From Pseudomonadota bacterium (lineage in GTDB: Bacteria > Myxococcota_A > Polyangia > GCA-2747355), in assembly GCA_016711215.1 (NCBI GenBank), contig JADJTL010000001.1:802001-866000 (forward strand): a stretch of 64,000 nt of DNA. The letters run 5' to 3'. Numbering within the stretch: the stretch's first letter is position 1; each line of letters starts with the position of its first letter. Position numbers and translations under genes: made by a program. This document shows positions 19,017 through 28,023 of the stretch, piece by piece. The notes beneath the pieces are model-generated. The model saw only the letters and a list, made by a program, of their open reading frames with translations, had not been told where the DNA came from and ran no database searches.

Positions 19017-21302
19017 CTAAGGATTGCAGCCACCGCCCTCGAGGCCCTGTGGGTTCTTGGCAAAGCTGCCGCCGGAGCAGGGCTTGGCGCTCGTGTAGGC
19101 GCTTTGGAAGTGCTGATGCGCGCTGGCGTAGTTGCCCGCGTTGTAGGCAGTGAGGCCGGCGCTGAACTCCGTCTCGGCGGTGACCAGGGCGCTCGGATCG
19201 AGCGCGGTGAACCAGACGGTAACGTTGTCGAGGAAGAGGCGCGTGTTGTTCATCAGCGCGAAGGCGAGCTGCTGGCGCAAGCTGGTCGTGTTGGTCGCGG
19301 TGACGGCGCCGAGATCGCCGTCGGCGCTGCGGCAGGCGGGATAAACGCTGTCGAAGACGAGGTCGGGATACCAGACCAGACAGGTGCGGAGGTTGGCGAT
19401 CGCGTTGTCCAGCCTGTTGTCTGCCGGGAACTGCCGCTCCAGCGCGATCGTCTGGTCGCGCACGCTGTTAATCCGGCACTCCCAGAAGAGGAAGGTCTCG
19501 GCGATCGGTGGCGGGCAGTCATTGACGACCGTATGAGGTCCGTTGTTGTCGAGGTAATTGCGCAGGGCGAGGGCCCCGTTGTCGGCGCGCTCGATCGCTG
19601 TCCGGTAGCTGCCCGCATCGAAGGCGGACTGCGACGAGGCGAGGGCTGCCAGCGCGGTGGTGATCGGCGCGATCGAGGAGCCGAGCACCGCGCCGGTGCG
19701 GTCGATGTACTGCTTGAACATCATCAGGCCGGTATAGGCCGTGCGCTCGATCAGCAGCGAGGGATTGCCGCTCCCTGCCAGCAGGTGAATCAGGGCCTGG
19801 CGCAGTCGGTCGATCGAGAGCTGGGGATTGCCGCGCAGGTACTCACGGTAGGCCAGATCCATGTCGTCGCGCGCGCTGCTGTAGTCCTTATCCTTCGTCG
19901 TGGCGAACGCATCGATGATCGCATGCTGGACGACGATGCAGGCGATCGCCGGATCGTTGCCGAGCGCGGCCTGGGCGTTGGAGCCCAGCGATCCCTTGTG
20001 GCTCGGCGATCCGCCGTAGGCGGTCCAGGACGCGCCCAGATAGGGCAGGTTGATCGCGAGCAGCTGCGGCGGAAACCAGGTACCCGTCACCATCTCGAGC
20101 CGGCCGTCGCCGTCGATGTCGCCCATCACGGGTGCCGGAAAGATCGCGCTATTCGCGTTGTCGTAGCGATCGAGCTCGGAGAAGGTCCCGCTCAGCACGA
20201 CGACCTTGGAGAGCGTCGAGGCGACCACCTCGTAGGTCCCATTGCCGTCGATGTCGAGGAAGGCCGGAGTGCCCCAGCTCGCCGAGCCGAAGTCGAGTGA
20301 GCGAACGATCGACCCGTTGCTGCCCGCGAGCTGGTAGAGCTTGCCCTCCAGCGTCTGGGCGATGACGTTGGGCTTGCCGTCGCCCGTCACGTCCGCCGCA
20401 GAGGGACTGCTGAAGGAGAAGTCGACGCCGGCGATCGGCCTGCGCCAGAGCTGAGCGCCCGTGCTGCTGAAGGCCAGGATGGCGGCGCTCGTGCTTCCGC
20501 TCATCGAGGCGACGACCTCGAGCCGACCGTCGCCGTCGAGGTCGACGAGCACGGGTCCACTGTTGACGAAGTAGTTGCCGTAGGTGGAGTAGAGGTCCGG
20601 CACGCTCCACTGCTCGGTGCCGTTCTCGGCGTTGATGACGAAGATCCCGCCTTGGATCGCGCCACCGACCACCACCTCGAGCCTGCCGTCCTTGTCGATA
20701 TCGGCGACGGCCGCGTGCCCGAGGATGCTGTCGCCGTGGGCGGCGTAGAGGTTATAGCTCCAGAGGGAGGCGCCGCTCGGTCCCTTCGATGCGTGAACGA
20801 GGCCGCCCCAGGTCGGCACGGCCAGGTCGGCAAAGCCATCGCCGTTGAGGTCGGCGACGGTCGGCCCGCCGTTGGTCATGGCCGGGAAGTAATAAGGACC
20901 GACCGAGAAGATCAGCTGCTTGTCCTTGTTGTAGACGTAGCAGTAGGCCTCCGGGCTGACCTCACAGAAGGCGATGTCCTTGAGGCCATCGCCGTCGAAA
21001 TCGCCAAAGGCCGGGAAGCCGGCCAGCTCGCTGCCGGTCTTCAGCTCCCAGCGCAGCGAGCCGTCATGATTGAGCAGCACCAGCGACCCCTCGCCGGAGG
21101 TCGACTGCTCGACGGTGTAGGTTCCCCCGCGCAGGATGAAGGCGATCTCCATGCGACCGTCGCCATCGACGTCGCCGAGCGCCACCCCGTCGGGGCTGCC
21201 CGCGGCCGCTGTGGTCCAGCCCTCTGTGAGCACGGCGCCGCCAGCGAGCCGCGGGGGCGCGAGGAGCGCAAGGCCGACGAGCAGACCGAGCGCGCCTCTC
21301 AT
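19017..21302 (-). CDS. FG-GAP/VCBS-repeat exported protein
   Basis: A 761-residue secreted or surface protein. Signal peptide over residues 1-22 (ALLAPPRLAGGA), then about eight repeats with Ca-binding loops such as DVDGDGRMEIAF, DFDGDGLKDIAF, DLDGDGRLEVVA and DIDGNGTYEVVA, which should form a beta propeller over residues 30-430. The C-terminal 330 residues are helical, with Cys residues near the end, and have no domain I can name. Its start overlaps the stop of the upstream lipoprotein gene by 4 nt (ATGA), so the two form one operon and probably act together at the cell surface. Confidence 0.85.
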   Translation of the reverse strand: MRGALGLLVGLALLAPPRLAGGAVLTEGWTTAAAGSPDGVALGDVDGDGRMEIAFILRGGTYTVEQSTSGEGSLVLLNHDGSLRWELKTGSELAGFPAFGDFDGDGLKDIAFCEVSPEAYCYVYNKDKQLIFSVGPYYFPAMTNGGPTVADLNGDGFADLAVPTWGGLVHASKGPSGASLWSYNLYAAHGDSILGHAAVADIDKDGRLEVVVGGAIQGGIFVINAENGTEQWSVPDLYSTYGNYFVNSGPVLVDLDGDGRLEVVASMSGSTSAAILAFSSTGAQLWRRPIAGVDFSFSSPSAADVTGDGKPNVIAQTLEGKLYQLAGSNGSIVRSLDFGSASWGTPAFLDIDGNGTYEVVASTLSKVVVLSGTFSELDRYDNANSAIFPAPVMGDIDGDGRLEMVTGTWFPPQLLAINLPYLGASWTAYGGSPSHKGSLGSNAQAALGNDPAIACIVVQHAIIDAFATTKDKDYSSARDDMDLAYREYLRGNPQLSIDRLRQALIHLLAGSGNPSLLIERTAYTGLMMFKQYIDRTGAVLGSSIAPITTALAALASSQSAFDAGSYRTAIERADNGALALRNYLDNNGPHTVVNDCPPPIAETFLFWECRINSVRDQTIALERQFPADNRLDNAIANLRTCLVWYPDLVFDSVYPACRSADGDLGAVTATNTTSLRQQLAFALMNNTRLFLDNVTVWFTALDPSALVTAETEFSAGLTAYNAGNYASAHQHFQSAYTSAKPCSGGSFAKNPQGLEGGGCNP

Positions 21303-21622
21303 GGCGCCACCTGTCGACGGAGGGCCTCGCCGGTCAGCAGTCCCAAGGGCGGCGCAGGCTGGCCTGCAGGACCACGGGGCGGCTTCTTCAGCCGCGGATC
21401 ATCAACGCAGACGATCTGGCGCGGCGTCAACGCCACGCAGACGGTTGGATCCGGACATTGGTCCTGGGTGATGCATGCCCCTGCGGGCAACTGCGACGCG
21501 CGCTCGATCCGCGCCACCCTCGCCGGGGCGCCTGGCCGATCGGAGCCGTCGCAGGCCGCCACGGCCAGGCAGGCGATCACGACGCACACGAGCACGACGC
21601 AGACGAGCCGCGCGGCCTTCAA
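21299..21622 (-). CDS. Small Cys-rich lipoprotein
   Basis: A 107-residue lipoprotein from a TTG start at 21622, chosen because GGAGG lies 6 nt upstream; the longer GTG frame from 21676 lacks a ribosome site and has basic, non-signal sequence. A hydrophobic stretch (VCVVLVCVVIACLAVAAC) ends in a lipobox. The mature part contains ACITQDQCPD-P-TVC and QIVCVDD, a short Cys-paired module reminiscent of small Cys-rich domains in myxobacterial surface proteins. The A/T-rich TATAAA element about 15 nt before the ribosome site is a possible -10. Function unknown; coupled to the VCBS protein. Confidence 0.7.
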   Translation of the reverse strand: MKAARLVCVVLVCVVIACLAVAACDGSDRPGAPARVARIERASQLPAGACITQDQCPDPTVCVALTPRQIVCVDDPRLKKPPRGPAGQPAPPLGLLTGEALRRQVAP

Positions 21623-21797
21623 GGAGGACCTCCGTTTATAAAGCAGATTACGAAGTCTAGCCGATACAAAACGCACAGGCCACGAAAAACTCGAGTTGAG
21701 CGCCTTTGTTCGTGGGCCAAACGCGCGATAGGCTGACTCGGCAGCGCGACGCCCTGCGCGTTGCGCGCGAGAGGCCGGAACGAGACCAGGAGGAGCT

Positions 21798-22457
21798 GTG
21801 GTGGCAGACCAAGAGCGCTTTGCGACGCCGCGGGTGGTGATCGGCCGCGTCTATACGCGCGGGGGTGATCAGGGCGAGACCTCGCTCGTCGGTGGTGAGC
21901 GAGTGCGCAAGAATTGCAGCCGCATCGCCGCCTACGGTGCGGTCGACGAGCTCAACGCCTTCTTCGGGGTGGCGCGCGTCGGCGTCGACGAGGCGCTGAG
22001 CAGCTACCCGGCGCTGGCAGCCTTGGCGGCGATCCTGCTGCGCGTGCAGCACGAGCTCTTCAACCTGGGGGCGATCCTCGCCACGCCGCCGGCGCAGGTG
22101 CGCGCGGACCAGGCGCGGATTCGCGCGGCGGAGGTCGAGCGGCTCGAGCAGGAGCTCGATGCCTCGCGCGCGACGCTGCCGACGCTGCGCTCCTTCGTGC
22201 TGCCGGGCGGCAGCCGGATCGGTGCGGCGCTGCATGTGTGCCGCACCGTTTGCCGCCGCGCCGAGCGCGCGTGCGTCACGCTGGCCGGCGAGGCCACGGT
22301 GGAGGCGGAGGCGTTGGCCTATCTCAATCGGCTCGGCGACGCGTGCTTCGTCTGGGGCCGTTGGGCGGATCAGGTGCAGGGTGTGGCCGAGACGCTCTGG
22401 GATCCCAACCAGGCGGCGTCATCGACGCAGGGTGAGCCGGAGGTCAGGGGTCCGTAG
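21798..22457 (+). CDS. Cob(I)alamin adenosyltransferase, PduO type
   Basis: Transfers the adenosyl group from ATP to cob(I)alamin to form adenosylcobalamin. The 219-residue protein has the ATP-binding N-terminus RVYTRGGDQGETSLVGGERV, then YGAVDELNAFFGVAR, and later FVLPGGSRIGAALHVCRTVCRRAERACV, the conserved helix of PduO-type enzymes. GTG start at 21798 or 21801 after AGGAGG. Its 3' end overlaps the convergent hydrolase gene by 14 bp. It supplies adenosyl-B12 for mutases elsewhere; MetH at 34.7-38.4 kb uses methyl-B12 and does not need it directly. Confidence 0.92.
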   Translation: MVADQERFATPRVVIGRVYTRGGDQGETSLVGGERVRKNCSRIAAYGAVDELNAFFGVARVGVDEALSSYPALAALAAILLRVQHELFNLGAILATPPAQVRADQARIRAAEVERLEQELDASRATLPTLRSFVLPGGSRIGAALHVCRTVCRRAERACVTLAGEATVEAEALAYLNRLGDACFVWGRWADQVQGVAETLWDPNQAASSTQGEPEVRGP

Positions 22458-23626
22458 GGCCCTGGGGCTCGCCGCGCGCCAGGCGCGGCAGCTCGCGCAG
22501 CAGGAGAAAGCGCTCGAGCGCGTCGCGGTAGGCCGCGCGGCCGAAGTGCAGCAGGTGGCCGCCAGGAAACCAATGCAGCGCCGGCTGGCCCCAGTGCTCC
22601 CAGAGCGCCTCGGCGTGCGCTGGTGGCACGACGCGGTCGACTTGACCGGCGATCAACAGCACCTGCTCGCGGGGCACCAGCAGCCGGTGGGCCAGGGGCG
22701 CATGCGCCGCCATCAAGCGGCAGTGCGTGTCGAAGTCGAGACGCGCGCCATCGTCCGCGCCAGCGCGGACGGGAGGCGCCAGCGCCCAAAGCAGCGCGGT
22801 CAGGTCGGCGATCGGGAGGATCGGCACGACGAAACGCAGCTCTGGGGCCACCGAGGCCAGCACTGCCGCAGCATAGCCGCCGAGGCTGATGCCGATCACC
22901 CCGCCCTCCGCGGCGCGTTCGGCGCGATGGTGCGCCAGCAGCGCGCGCACCTCCCAGACGGTCTGGAGCATCGCCTCGTTCGTGCGGCTGATGCTCGCCG
23001 AGGGGTGGAGGCTGACGCTCGGTGGCACCCCCAGGGGGCGCCGCGGCCCATGGTAGGGGTGCACATAGAGGTAGACATCGAAGCCGAGGGCGTAGAGGCG
23101 TTGGGCGCCGAAGATCGCCGCTTCGAGCCGAAAGTGTCCGCCGCGCCAGCCGTGGAGGCAGATCAGGGCAGGGTGTCCCGCCGCGTCATGGCCGTAGCGC
23201 CGCGCGTAGGCGGTGGCGTTCTCCGGGTAGCGGCGCAGGAGGTCGAGCGCCGTCGGGCGCCGCGCCCCATCGTAGCTCGGGAACTGCAGGTCTTCGATCA
23301 GCCCGCCCGCGAGCCGCCGGCGCGTCACGCTCACGATCCGCGGCGCCGTGGGCAAGGGGAAGAGCGTCGCTGCTGCGCCCGCGGGGTCGCCGGCCGGCAG
23401 GGCCCAGGCGCTGGCGTGCCCATGGGCTGCACCGGGCAGCAGATCGGCGCGCGGCGGCGAGGGGCTGCGCCGACCGGTGGCGCGCTAGGGCCAGCACGAG
23501 ACCGTCGGCGGCCTTGCCCAGCCGTGGGCGGAGACCCACGGCCCAGGGCGATCCGCCGACGCCGACCTCGCGCAAGGCGCGTGCACGTGCCAGGTAGCTG
23601 GCCTCATCGAGCGGCGGTTGGGTCAC
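22444..23626 (-). pseudogene. Alpha/beta hydrolase, apparent single-base frameshift near the 5' end
   Basis: The main frame (22444 to about 23450) encodes an alpha/beta hydrolase: ALICLHGWRGG (oxyanion region), nucleophile elbow GISLGGYAAA, a strand ending LIAGQVDRVV that carries the likely Asp, and GGHLLHF with the catalytic His. The N-terminal ~55 residues (from GTG 23626, with AGGGA upstream) lie in another frame. Removing one base in the C/G-rich stretch 23441-23465 would join them into about 393 residues. Without the repair, translation would have to begin at an internal TTG near 23355 (303 residues), still keeping the whole catalytic core. Substrate unknown; esterase or dienelactone-hydrolase-like. 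Confidence 0.7.
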
Positions 23627-23767
23627 GGCGCCGAATCCCTCGTTTCCCGCCCTGCGGTGGCGGTCCCGTCACTCTCTTCCGTCGCATCGCGGTACCCTCG
23701 CGTCGGGGGGCGCGCTTGGCGTCTCGCTCGGCCTTTGACCCGGGCTGCGGCGCCTGCCTCGCTCTAC

Positions 23768-24133
23768 TCAGAACAACAGCATCCTGACGCCAATCGCTGT
23801 CAACACCGCGCCGAAGACCCGCGTCAAGGTCGGATTCGAGAGCTGCGTGGCGACCCGGGCCCCGATCAGGCCGCCGAGCACGAAGCCGAGGCAGATGAAG
23901 GTCGCCATGCGCGGCTGCACGTAGCCCTGGCGGTAGTAGGTCCAGGCCGCCAGGATGCCGATCGGTGGCACGAGCACGGCGAGCGAGGTGCCCTGCGCCT
24001 GGTGCTGCGTGAGCCCGAAGAAATAGACCATCGCCGGCACGAGGACGATTCCGCCACCAACCCCCACCAGTCCGCTGGCGGCCCCGGCGGTCAGCCCGAG
24101 CAGCACCCAACCCATCATCTCCAGCATCGGCAT
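23768..24133 (-). CDS. Half-size TauE/SafE (TSUP) family permease
   Basis: A 121-residue membrane protein with four hydrophobic segments. GLTAGAASGLVGVGGGIVLVP at the N-terminus is the hallmark of the TauE/SafE sulfite/organosulfonate exporter family, followed by GLTQHQAQGTSLAVL, which is also typical. Full-length members are 240-270 residues with two such repeats; this one has a single repeat and presumably dimerises, as other half-size TSUP proteins are thought to do. The ATG at 24133 is used because family members begin just before the GLTAG motif; the open frame further upstream is a shadow of the aminotransferase gene. Confidence 0.85.
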   Translation of the reverse strand: MPMLEMMGWVLLGLTAGAASGLVGVGGGIVLVPAMVYFFGLTQHQAQGTSLAVLVPPIGILAAWTYYRQGYVQPRMATFICLGFVLGGLIGARVATQLSNPTLTRVFGAVLTAIGVRMLLF

Positions 24134-24137
24134 TACC

Positions 24138-24163
24138 TCGCTACGCCGCGTCGCTACGCCGCG
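24138..24163. repeat. Perfect 13-bp tandem duplication
   Basis: tcgctacgccgcg occurs twice head to tail immediately upstream of the TauE/SafE start codon; a looser second pair (cgcgctcattgcc / cgcgctcatcgcc) follows directly. Confidence 0.85.
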
Positions 24164-24231
24164 CTCATTGCCCGCGCTCATCGCCGCGGACACCACCCTA
24201 GCGCGGCTCGAGGGGGCTGCTAAGGCCCCTT

Positions 24232-25473
24232 TCAGGGCTCCCGGGTCGTCGGCAGCCCGGCGCCGTAGCCATCGACCACCACGCCTTCGGGGCCGCGGGC
24301 CACGGCCCGGACGATGGCCTCGACCAGCCGATCGATCTCGGCCTCGGTGTTGAACCAGCCGCAGGACGCGCGCAGCGCGAAGGGCGCGTGCGGCAGGGCG
24401 CGAATCACGATGCGCTCGCGGCGGGCGAGCTCGGCCGCGAGACCCCAGAGCCGCGGCGGCGAAAAGCTCGGTAGGTCGAAGGCGACGAGCTGGCTGGCCT
24501 GCGCGGCCGGCGTGATGATCTCGACGCCGGGCAGCGCAGCGAGGGCGGAGCGTGCGCGCGCGGCCAGCGCCGACGCCTGGACCCATGCGCGCTCGAGGCC
24601 GACCTCCTCGAGCAGCCAGCGCGCGCTGGCGCTGAAGCCGGCCAGCGCCGGTCGGTAGACCATCGCCGTCTCGAAGCGCTTGGCGCCCGCCTGTAGCTCG
24701 ACGCCGCCGCGGTGGTCGTGGCGGCTAGCGCTGAAGTAGCTGGCGAAGGTTGGCTGCAGCGCCTCGAGGCGCGTGCGGCGGACGTAGAGGGCGCCGGTCC
24801 CCTCGGGGCCGCAGATCCATTTCTGGCCCGAGAGCGTGTAGTAGTCGACGCCGAGGGCGTGCACATCGAGGGGACGTGCGCCGCAGGTCTGGGCGCCATC
24901 GACGAGCACCGCAGCGCCCGCGTCATGGGCCAGCCGCGTCAGCGCGGCGAGCGGTAGCTCGGCGCCCGTGCCGTAGGCCACGTGCGAGAGCACGAGCAGC
25001 CGCGCAGGAGCTGCGGCGAGGGCCTGCGCGAGGGCCGCCAGCGCTGCTTCGCCCCGCCCGATCTCGACGAACGCGACCTCGACGCCATAGCGCGCGCGCA
25101 GCAGCCCGAGGGGGATCGTGACGGCGTCGTGCTCGAGGGTCGTGGTGAGGATGCGGTCGCCAGCGCGCCAGTCGTGGCCCGCGAGCACGATGTTGATCCC
25201 CTCGCTGGTGTGGTGCGTCAGCGCCACCTCGTCGCTATCGGCGCCGAGCAGCCGCGCCGACAGCGCGCGCGCGCGCGCGCGCTGGGCGAAGAAGGGCCCC
25301 CAGCTGTTGAGGTCGGCGCGGCCCTCCCGCAGCTCGCGGGCGGCCTCGCTGGCGCTGACGCGCGCGGCGACCCGCGGCAGCGGCCCGGCCGTCCCGCTGT
25401 TGAGGTAGACCTGCGCCGTCGCCGCGGGCAGCTCCTGCCGCAGCGTCTCCAGGGATCGCGTCGTGCTGATCAT
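24232..25473 (-). CDS. Class V aminotransferase (NifS/isopenicillin-N-epimerase-like), PLP enzyme
   Basis: A 413-residue PLP-dependent enzyme of the cysteine-desulfurase/kynureninase fold. Seen: YLNSGTAGPLPR at the N-terminus, ALTHHTSEGINIVL, HVAYGTGAELPL, VLVDGAQTCGARPLDV with the cofactor Asp, and SGQKWICGPEGTGALYV with the Schiff-base Lys. No C-terminal cysteine loop typical of true desulfurases is evident, so an aminotransferase or epimerase role is as likely. ATG 25473 is chosen for AGGAG 7 nt upstream; the longer frame is not supported. It lies 98 bp upstream of the TauE/SafE gene on the same strand, which hints at sulfur metabolism but no more. Confidence 0.85.
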   Translation of the reverse strand: MISTTRSLETLRQELPAATAQVYLNSGTAGPLPRVAARVSASEAARELREGRADLNSWGPFFAQRARARALSARLLGADSDEVALTHHTSEGINIVLAGHDWRAGDRILTTTLEHDAVTIPLGLLRARYGVEVAFVEIGRGEAALAALAQALAAAPARLLVLSHVAYGTGAELPLAALTRLAHDAGAAVLVDGAQTCGARPLDVHALGVDYYTLSGQKWICGPEGTGALYVRRTRLEALQPTFASYFSASRHDHRGGVELQAGAKRFETAMVYRPALAGFSASARWLLEEVGLERAWVQASALAARARSALAALPGVEIITPAAQASQLVAFDLPSFSPPRLWGLAAELARRERIVIRALPHAPFALRASCGWFNTEAEIDRLVEAIVRAVARGPEGVVVDGYGAGLPTTREP

Positions 25474-25529
25474 CGCCTGCTCCTGCATGCTGCCGAACGC
25501 GCGCTGTATAGCGCGCAGGCGCGGCGCCC

Positions 25530-25591
25530 GCGAGCCCAGCCTAGGCGAGCCCAGCAGCAGGCGAAGCCCAGCAGTGGCCGAGCCCAGCCCT
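25530..25591. repeat. Degenerate 15-16-bp tandem repeat
   Basis: Four units built on gcgagcccagcctag / gcgagcccagcagcag / gcgaagcccagcagtg / gccgagcccagcccta fill the divergent gap between the aminotransferase and the small lipoprotein gene. Confidence 0.65.
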
Positions 25592-25692
25592 AGGGGCTGC
25601 GCTGGCGCCGCCCAGGTCCGGCCCGGCGCCAGCGTGATCGGCGATGCCCTGGGGCTCGAAGCGGCGTATGATGCCCCCCATTGGAGCGACGC

Positions 25693-26037
25693 ATGCAGCC
25701 GATCGCAACTCGGTCTTCGCTTGGTGGATCGCGCCGCTGGCCTCGCGTCGGCGCTTGGGTGCTCGCGGGGCTGCTCGGCGGCGCCTGCGGCCACGGCGCG
25801 CGCGGCAAGGCGGAGCCCGGATCCGACGCCGTCGAGCATGTTCGTGGCGGTCGGCGCGCCGGTCCCAAGCAGGGGGTCGTCGACGACGCGCCGCGCGCCG
25901 ACGGCGACGAGCGGACCCCCTTCGGCGGCGATCGCTTCGGCCTCGGCGCCCAGCGCGTGCGCGAGGACCTCGCGCACGACCAGCACCATCGACGCAGGCG
26001 CGCGCGGGCCGCCGATGCCGGTCCTAGCGCGCGCTGA
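25693..26037 (+). CDS. Small putative lipoprotein, unknown function
   Basis: A 114-residue frame with strong G/C third positions. Residues 1-35 look like a lipoprotein signal (Arg-rich start, then VLAGLLGGAC lipobox); the mature part is charged and ends in an Arg/His-rich tail. A TATGAT element at 25667-25672 could be its -10. It precedes the ExbB gene by 78 bp and might belong to the same transport operon. I recognise no domain; it might also be a chance frame. Confidence 0.5.
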   Translation: MQPIATRSSLGGSRRWPRVGAWVLAGLLGGACGHGARGKAEPGSDAVEHVRGGRRAGPKQGVVDDAPRADGDERTPFGGDRFGLGAQRVREDLAHDQHHRRRRARAADAGPSAR

Positions 26038-26115
26038 GCCCCGCCCCCGGGGTAGCAGAGCCCTTCACGCTCATGCATACTGCGCGCGGCCCGGTTGGCC
26101 GGAGGGGATGACCCT

Positions 26116-26766
26116 ATGCTCACTGAGCGTCTGTTACGTCTGACGATCGCCGGCGGGAGCGAGTGGGTGATGGCGCTCTTGCTGGCGCTCTCGGTGATCT
26201 CGATCTCGGTCGTGGTCGAGCGCGCGCTCTTCTTTCGCCGCCGTCGCCGCCAGCTCGATCGCGTCGACCGCGCGCTCCTCCCGCTGCTCAGCGGTGCGGC
26301 CGGTGAGCAACTCCGCCAGGCGGTAGAGGAGCTGCAGGATCCGCTGCTGACGGTGGCGCTGGAGAGCGCGCGAACGCGGGATCCGGCCGATGCCGAGAAG
26401 ATCGTCGCCAGCCTGCTCAGCCGCGAGCGCCTGGAGCTGGAGCGGCGCCTGACCTTCCTCGGCACGCTCGGCAATAACGCGCCCTTCATCGGGTTGTTCG
26501 GCACGGTGCTCGGCATCATTCGCGCCTTCAACGACCTGTCGGTCAGCACGCGCGCCGGCTCGAGTGCCGTGATGGCGGGGATCTCCGAGGCGCTGGTGGC
26601 GACGGCGATCGGCTTGTTCGTCGCGATCCCGGCGGTGATCGCCTTCAACTACTTCCAGCGGCAGGTCGACCGGCTGCTCTCGACCACCGAGGCGCTCTCG
26701 CAGGCGCTGCTGGCGAGCGCGCGCGACGTGGGTGCTGGCCTCGGCACCAGCTCACGGACGAGCTGA
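26116..26766 (+). CDS. exbB: ExbB/TolQ/MotA-type proton channel protein
   Basis: A 216-residue inner-membrane protein of the TonB-energising complex. TM1 at about 14-36, a cytoplasmic helical region, then GTLGNNAPFIGLFGTVLGIIRAF, the MotA/TolQ/ExbB signature, and SEALVATAIGLFVAIPAVIAF with the TM3 Thr. ATG 26116 follows GGAGGGG. It is one base apart from the ExbD gene and followed by TonB and a TonB-dependent receptor, so it is assigned to ExbB rather than TolQ. Confidence 0.92.
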   Translation: MLTERLLRLTIAGGSEWVMALLLALSVISISVVVERALFFRRRRRQLDRVDRALLPLLSGAAGEQLRQAVEELQDPLLTVALESARTRDPADAEKIVASLLSRERLELERRLTFLGTLGNNAPFIGLFGTVLGIIRAFNDLSVSTRAGSSAVMAGISEALVATAIGLFVAIPAVIAFNYFQRQVDRLLSTTEALSQALLASARDVGAGLGTSSRTS

Positions 26767-26767
26767 G

Positions 26768-27196
<429 letters not shown>

Positions 27197-27205
27197 GGGT
27201 CGGGC

Positions 27206-28015
27206 ATGCTTGAGATGGGCAGCCGCGGGCGCGGCGGCGGCAGCGGCGCCTGGCCACTGGCCGCGGGCAGCTCGATCTTGCTGCATCTCGGCCTCGCTGC
27301 GGGCCTCGCGCTGATGCCGCAGCAGCCGCCGGCGGAGCGGCGCGAGGCCTTCGAGCTGACCGAGCGCCAACTTCCGCCGCCGCCGAAGCCGGAAGCGCTG
27401 CCGCCCCCGCCCTTGCCGGCCGAGGCGCCGCCCGCCGAGGCGCCGCCCCCTGCGGTGAACCGACCGCGCCGGCGTCGGGCGCAGGAAGCGCCGCCACCCG
27501 CGCCGCCGCCGGGGCGACCCGAGGCAGTGGCGCCGCCGGCGCCGGATACGGGTCCGCGCACCTTCGGCATCGAGCTCGAGGGCCAGACGGCCGCGCCGAC
27601 TGGCCTGGGCGTCGCCTTGCCCCGAGGGGATTCGCTGGCCGTGAGCCCCGCTTCGCGACGCGTCGGGCGCGGCAGCCCGGCGGGCAGGCCCGGCGGCACG
27701 GGCGTCGCGGGCGGAGCTGCTGAAGCCCCCGTGCCTCTGACGGCGGTCACGACGCTGCCGACGGTGCTCCAGCGCGCCCAGCCCGCTTATCCACAACAGC
27801 TCCGCGATCAGGGGATCGAGGGGCAGGTGGTGGTCGAGCTGCGCATTGACACGCGCGGACGGGTCAGCGCGGTGAAGGTGCTGCGGGGCCTGCACCCGCT
27901 GCTCGACCGCGAGGCGCTGGTCGCTGCGCGCGCCACGCGCTTCGCCCCCGCGCGCATCGGCACGCAGGCGGTGCCGGTGCAGATCGCCTATACGTTCACC
28001 TTTGTGCTCGACTGA
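27206..28015 (+). CDS. tonB: TonB protein
   Basis: A 269-residue periplasm-spanning energy transducer. One N-terminal TM at about 16-36, then a long Pro/Ala-rich linker (PPPPKPEALPPPPLPAEAPP and similar) to about residue 190, and a C-terminal TonB domain: PAYPQQLRDQGIEGQVVVEL, RGRVSAVKVLRGLHPLLDREAL and TRFAPARIGTQAVPV. It couples the ExbBD proton channel to the receptor encoded immediately downstream. The operon is spaced at 9 bp or less from ExbB to the receptor. Confidence 0.92.
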   Translation: MLEMGSRGRGGGSGAWPLAAGSSILLHLGLAAGLALMPQQPPAERREAFELTERQLPPPPKPEALPPPPLPAEAPPAEAPPPAVNRPRRRRAQEAPPPAPPPGRPEAVAPPAPDTGPRTFGIELEGQTAAPTGLGVALPRGDSLAVSPASRRVGRGSPAGRPGGTGVAGGAAEAPVPLTAVTTLPTVLQRAQPAYPQQLRDQGIEGQVVVELRIDTRGRVSAVKVLRGLHPLLDREALVAARATRFAPARIGTQAVPVQIAYTFTFVLD

Positions 28016-28023
28016 TCGACCCC

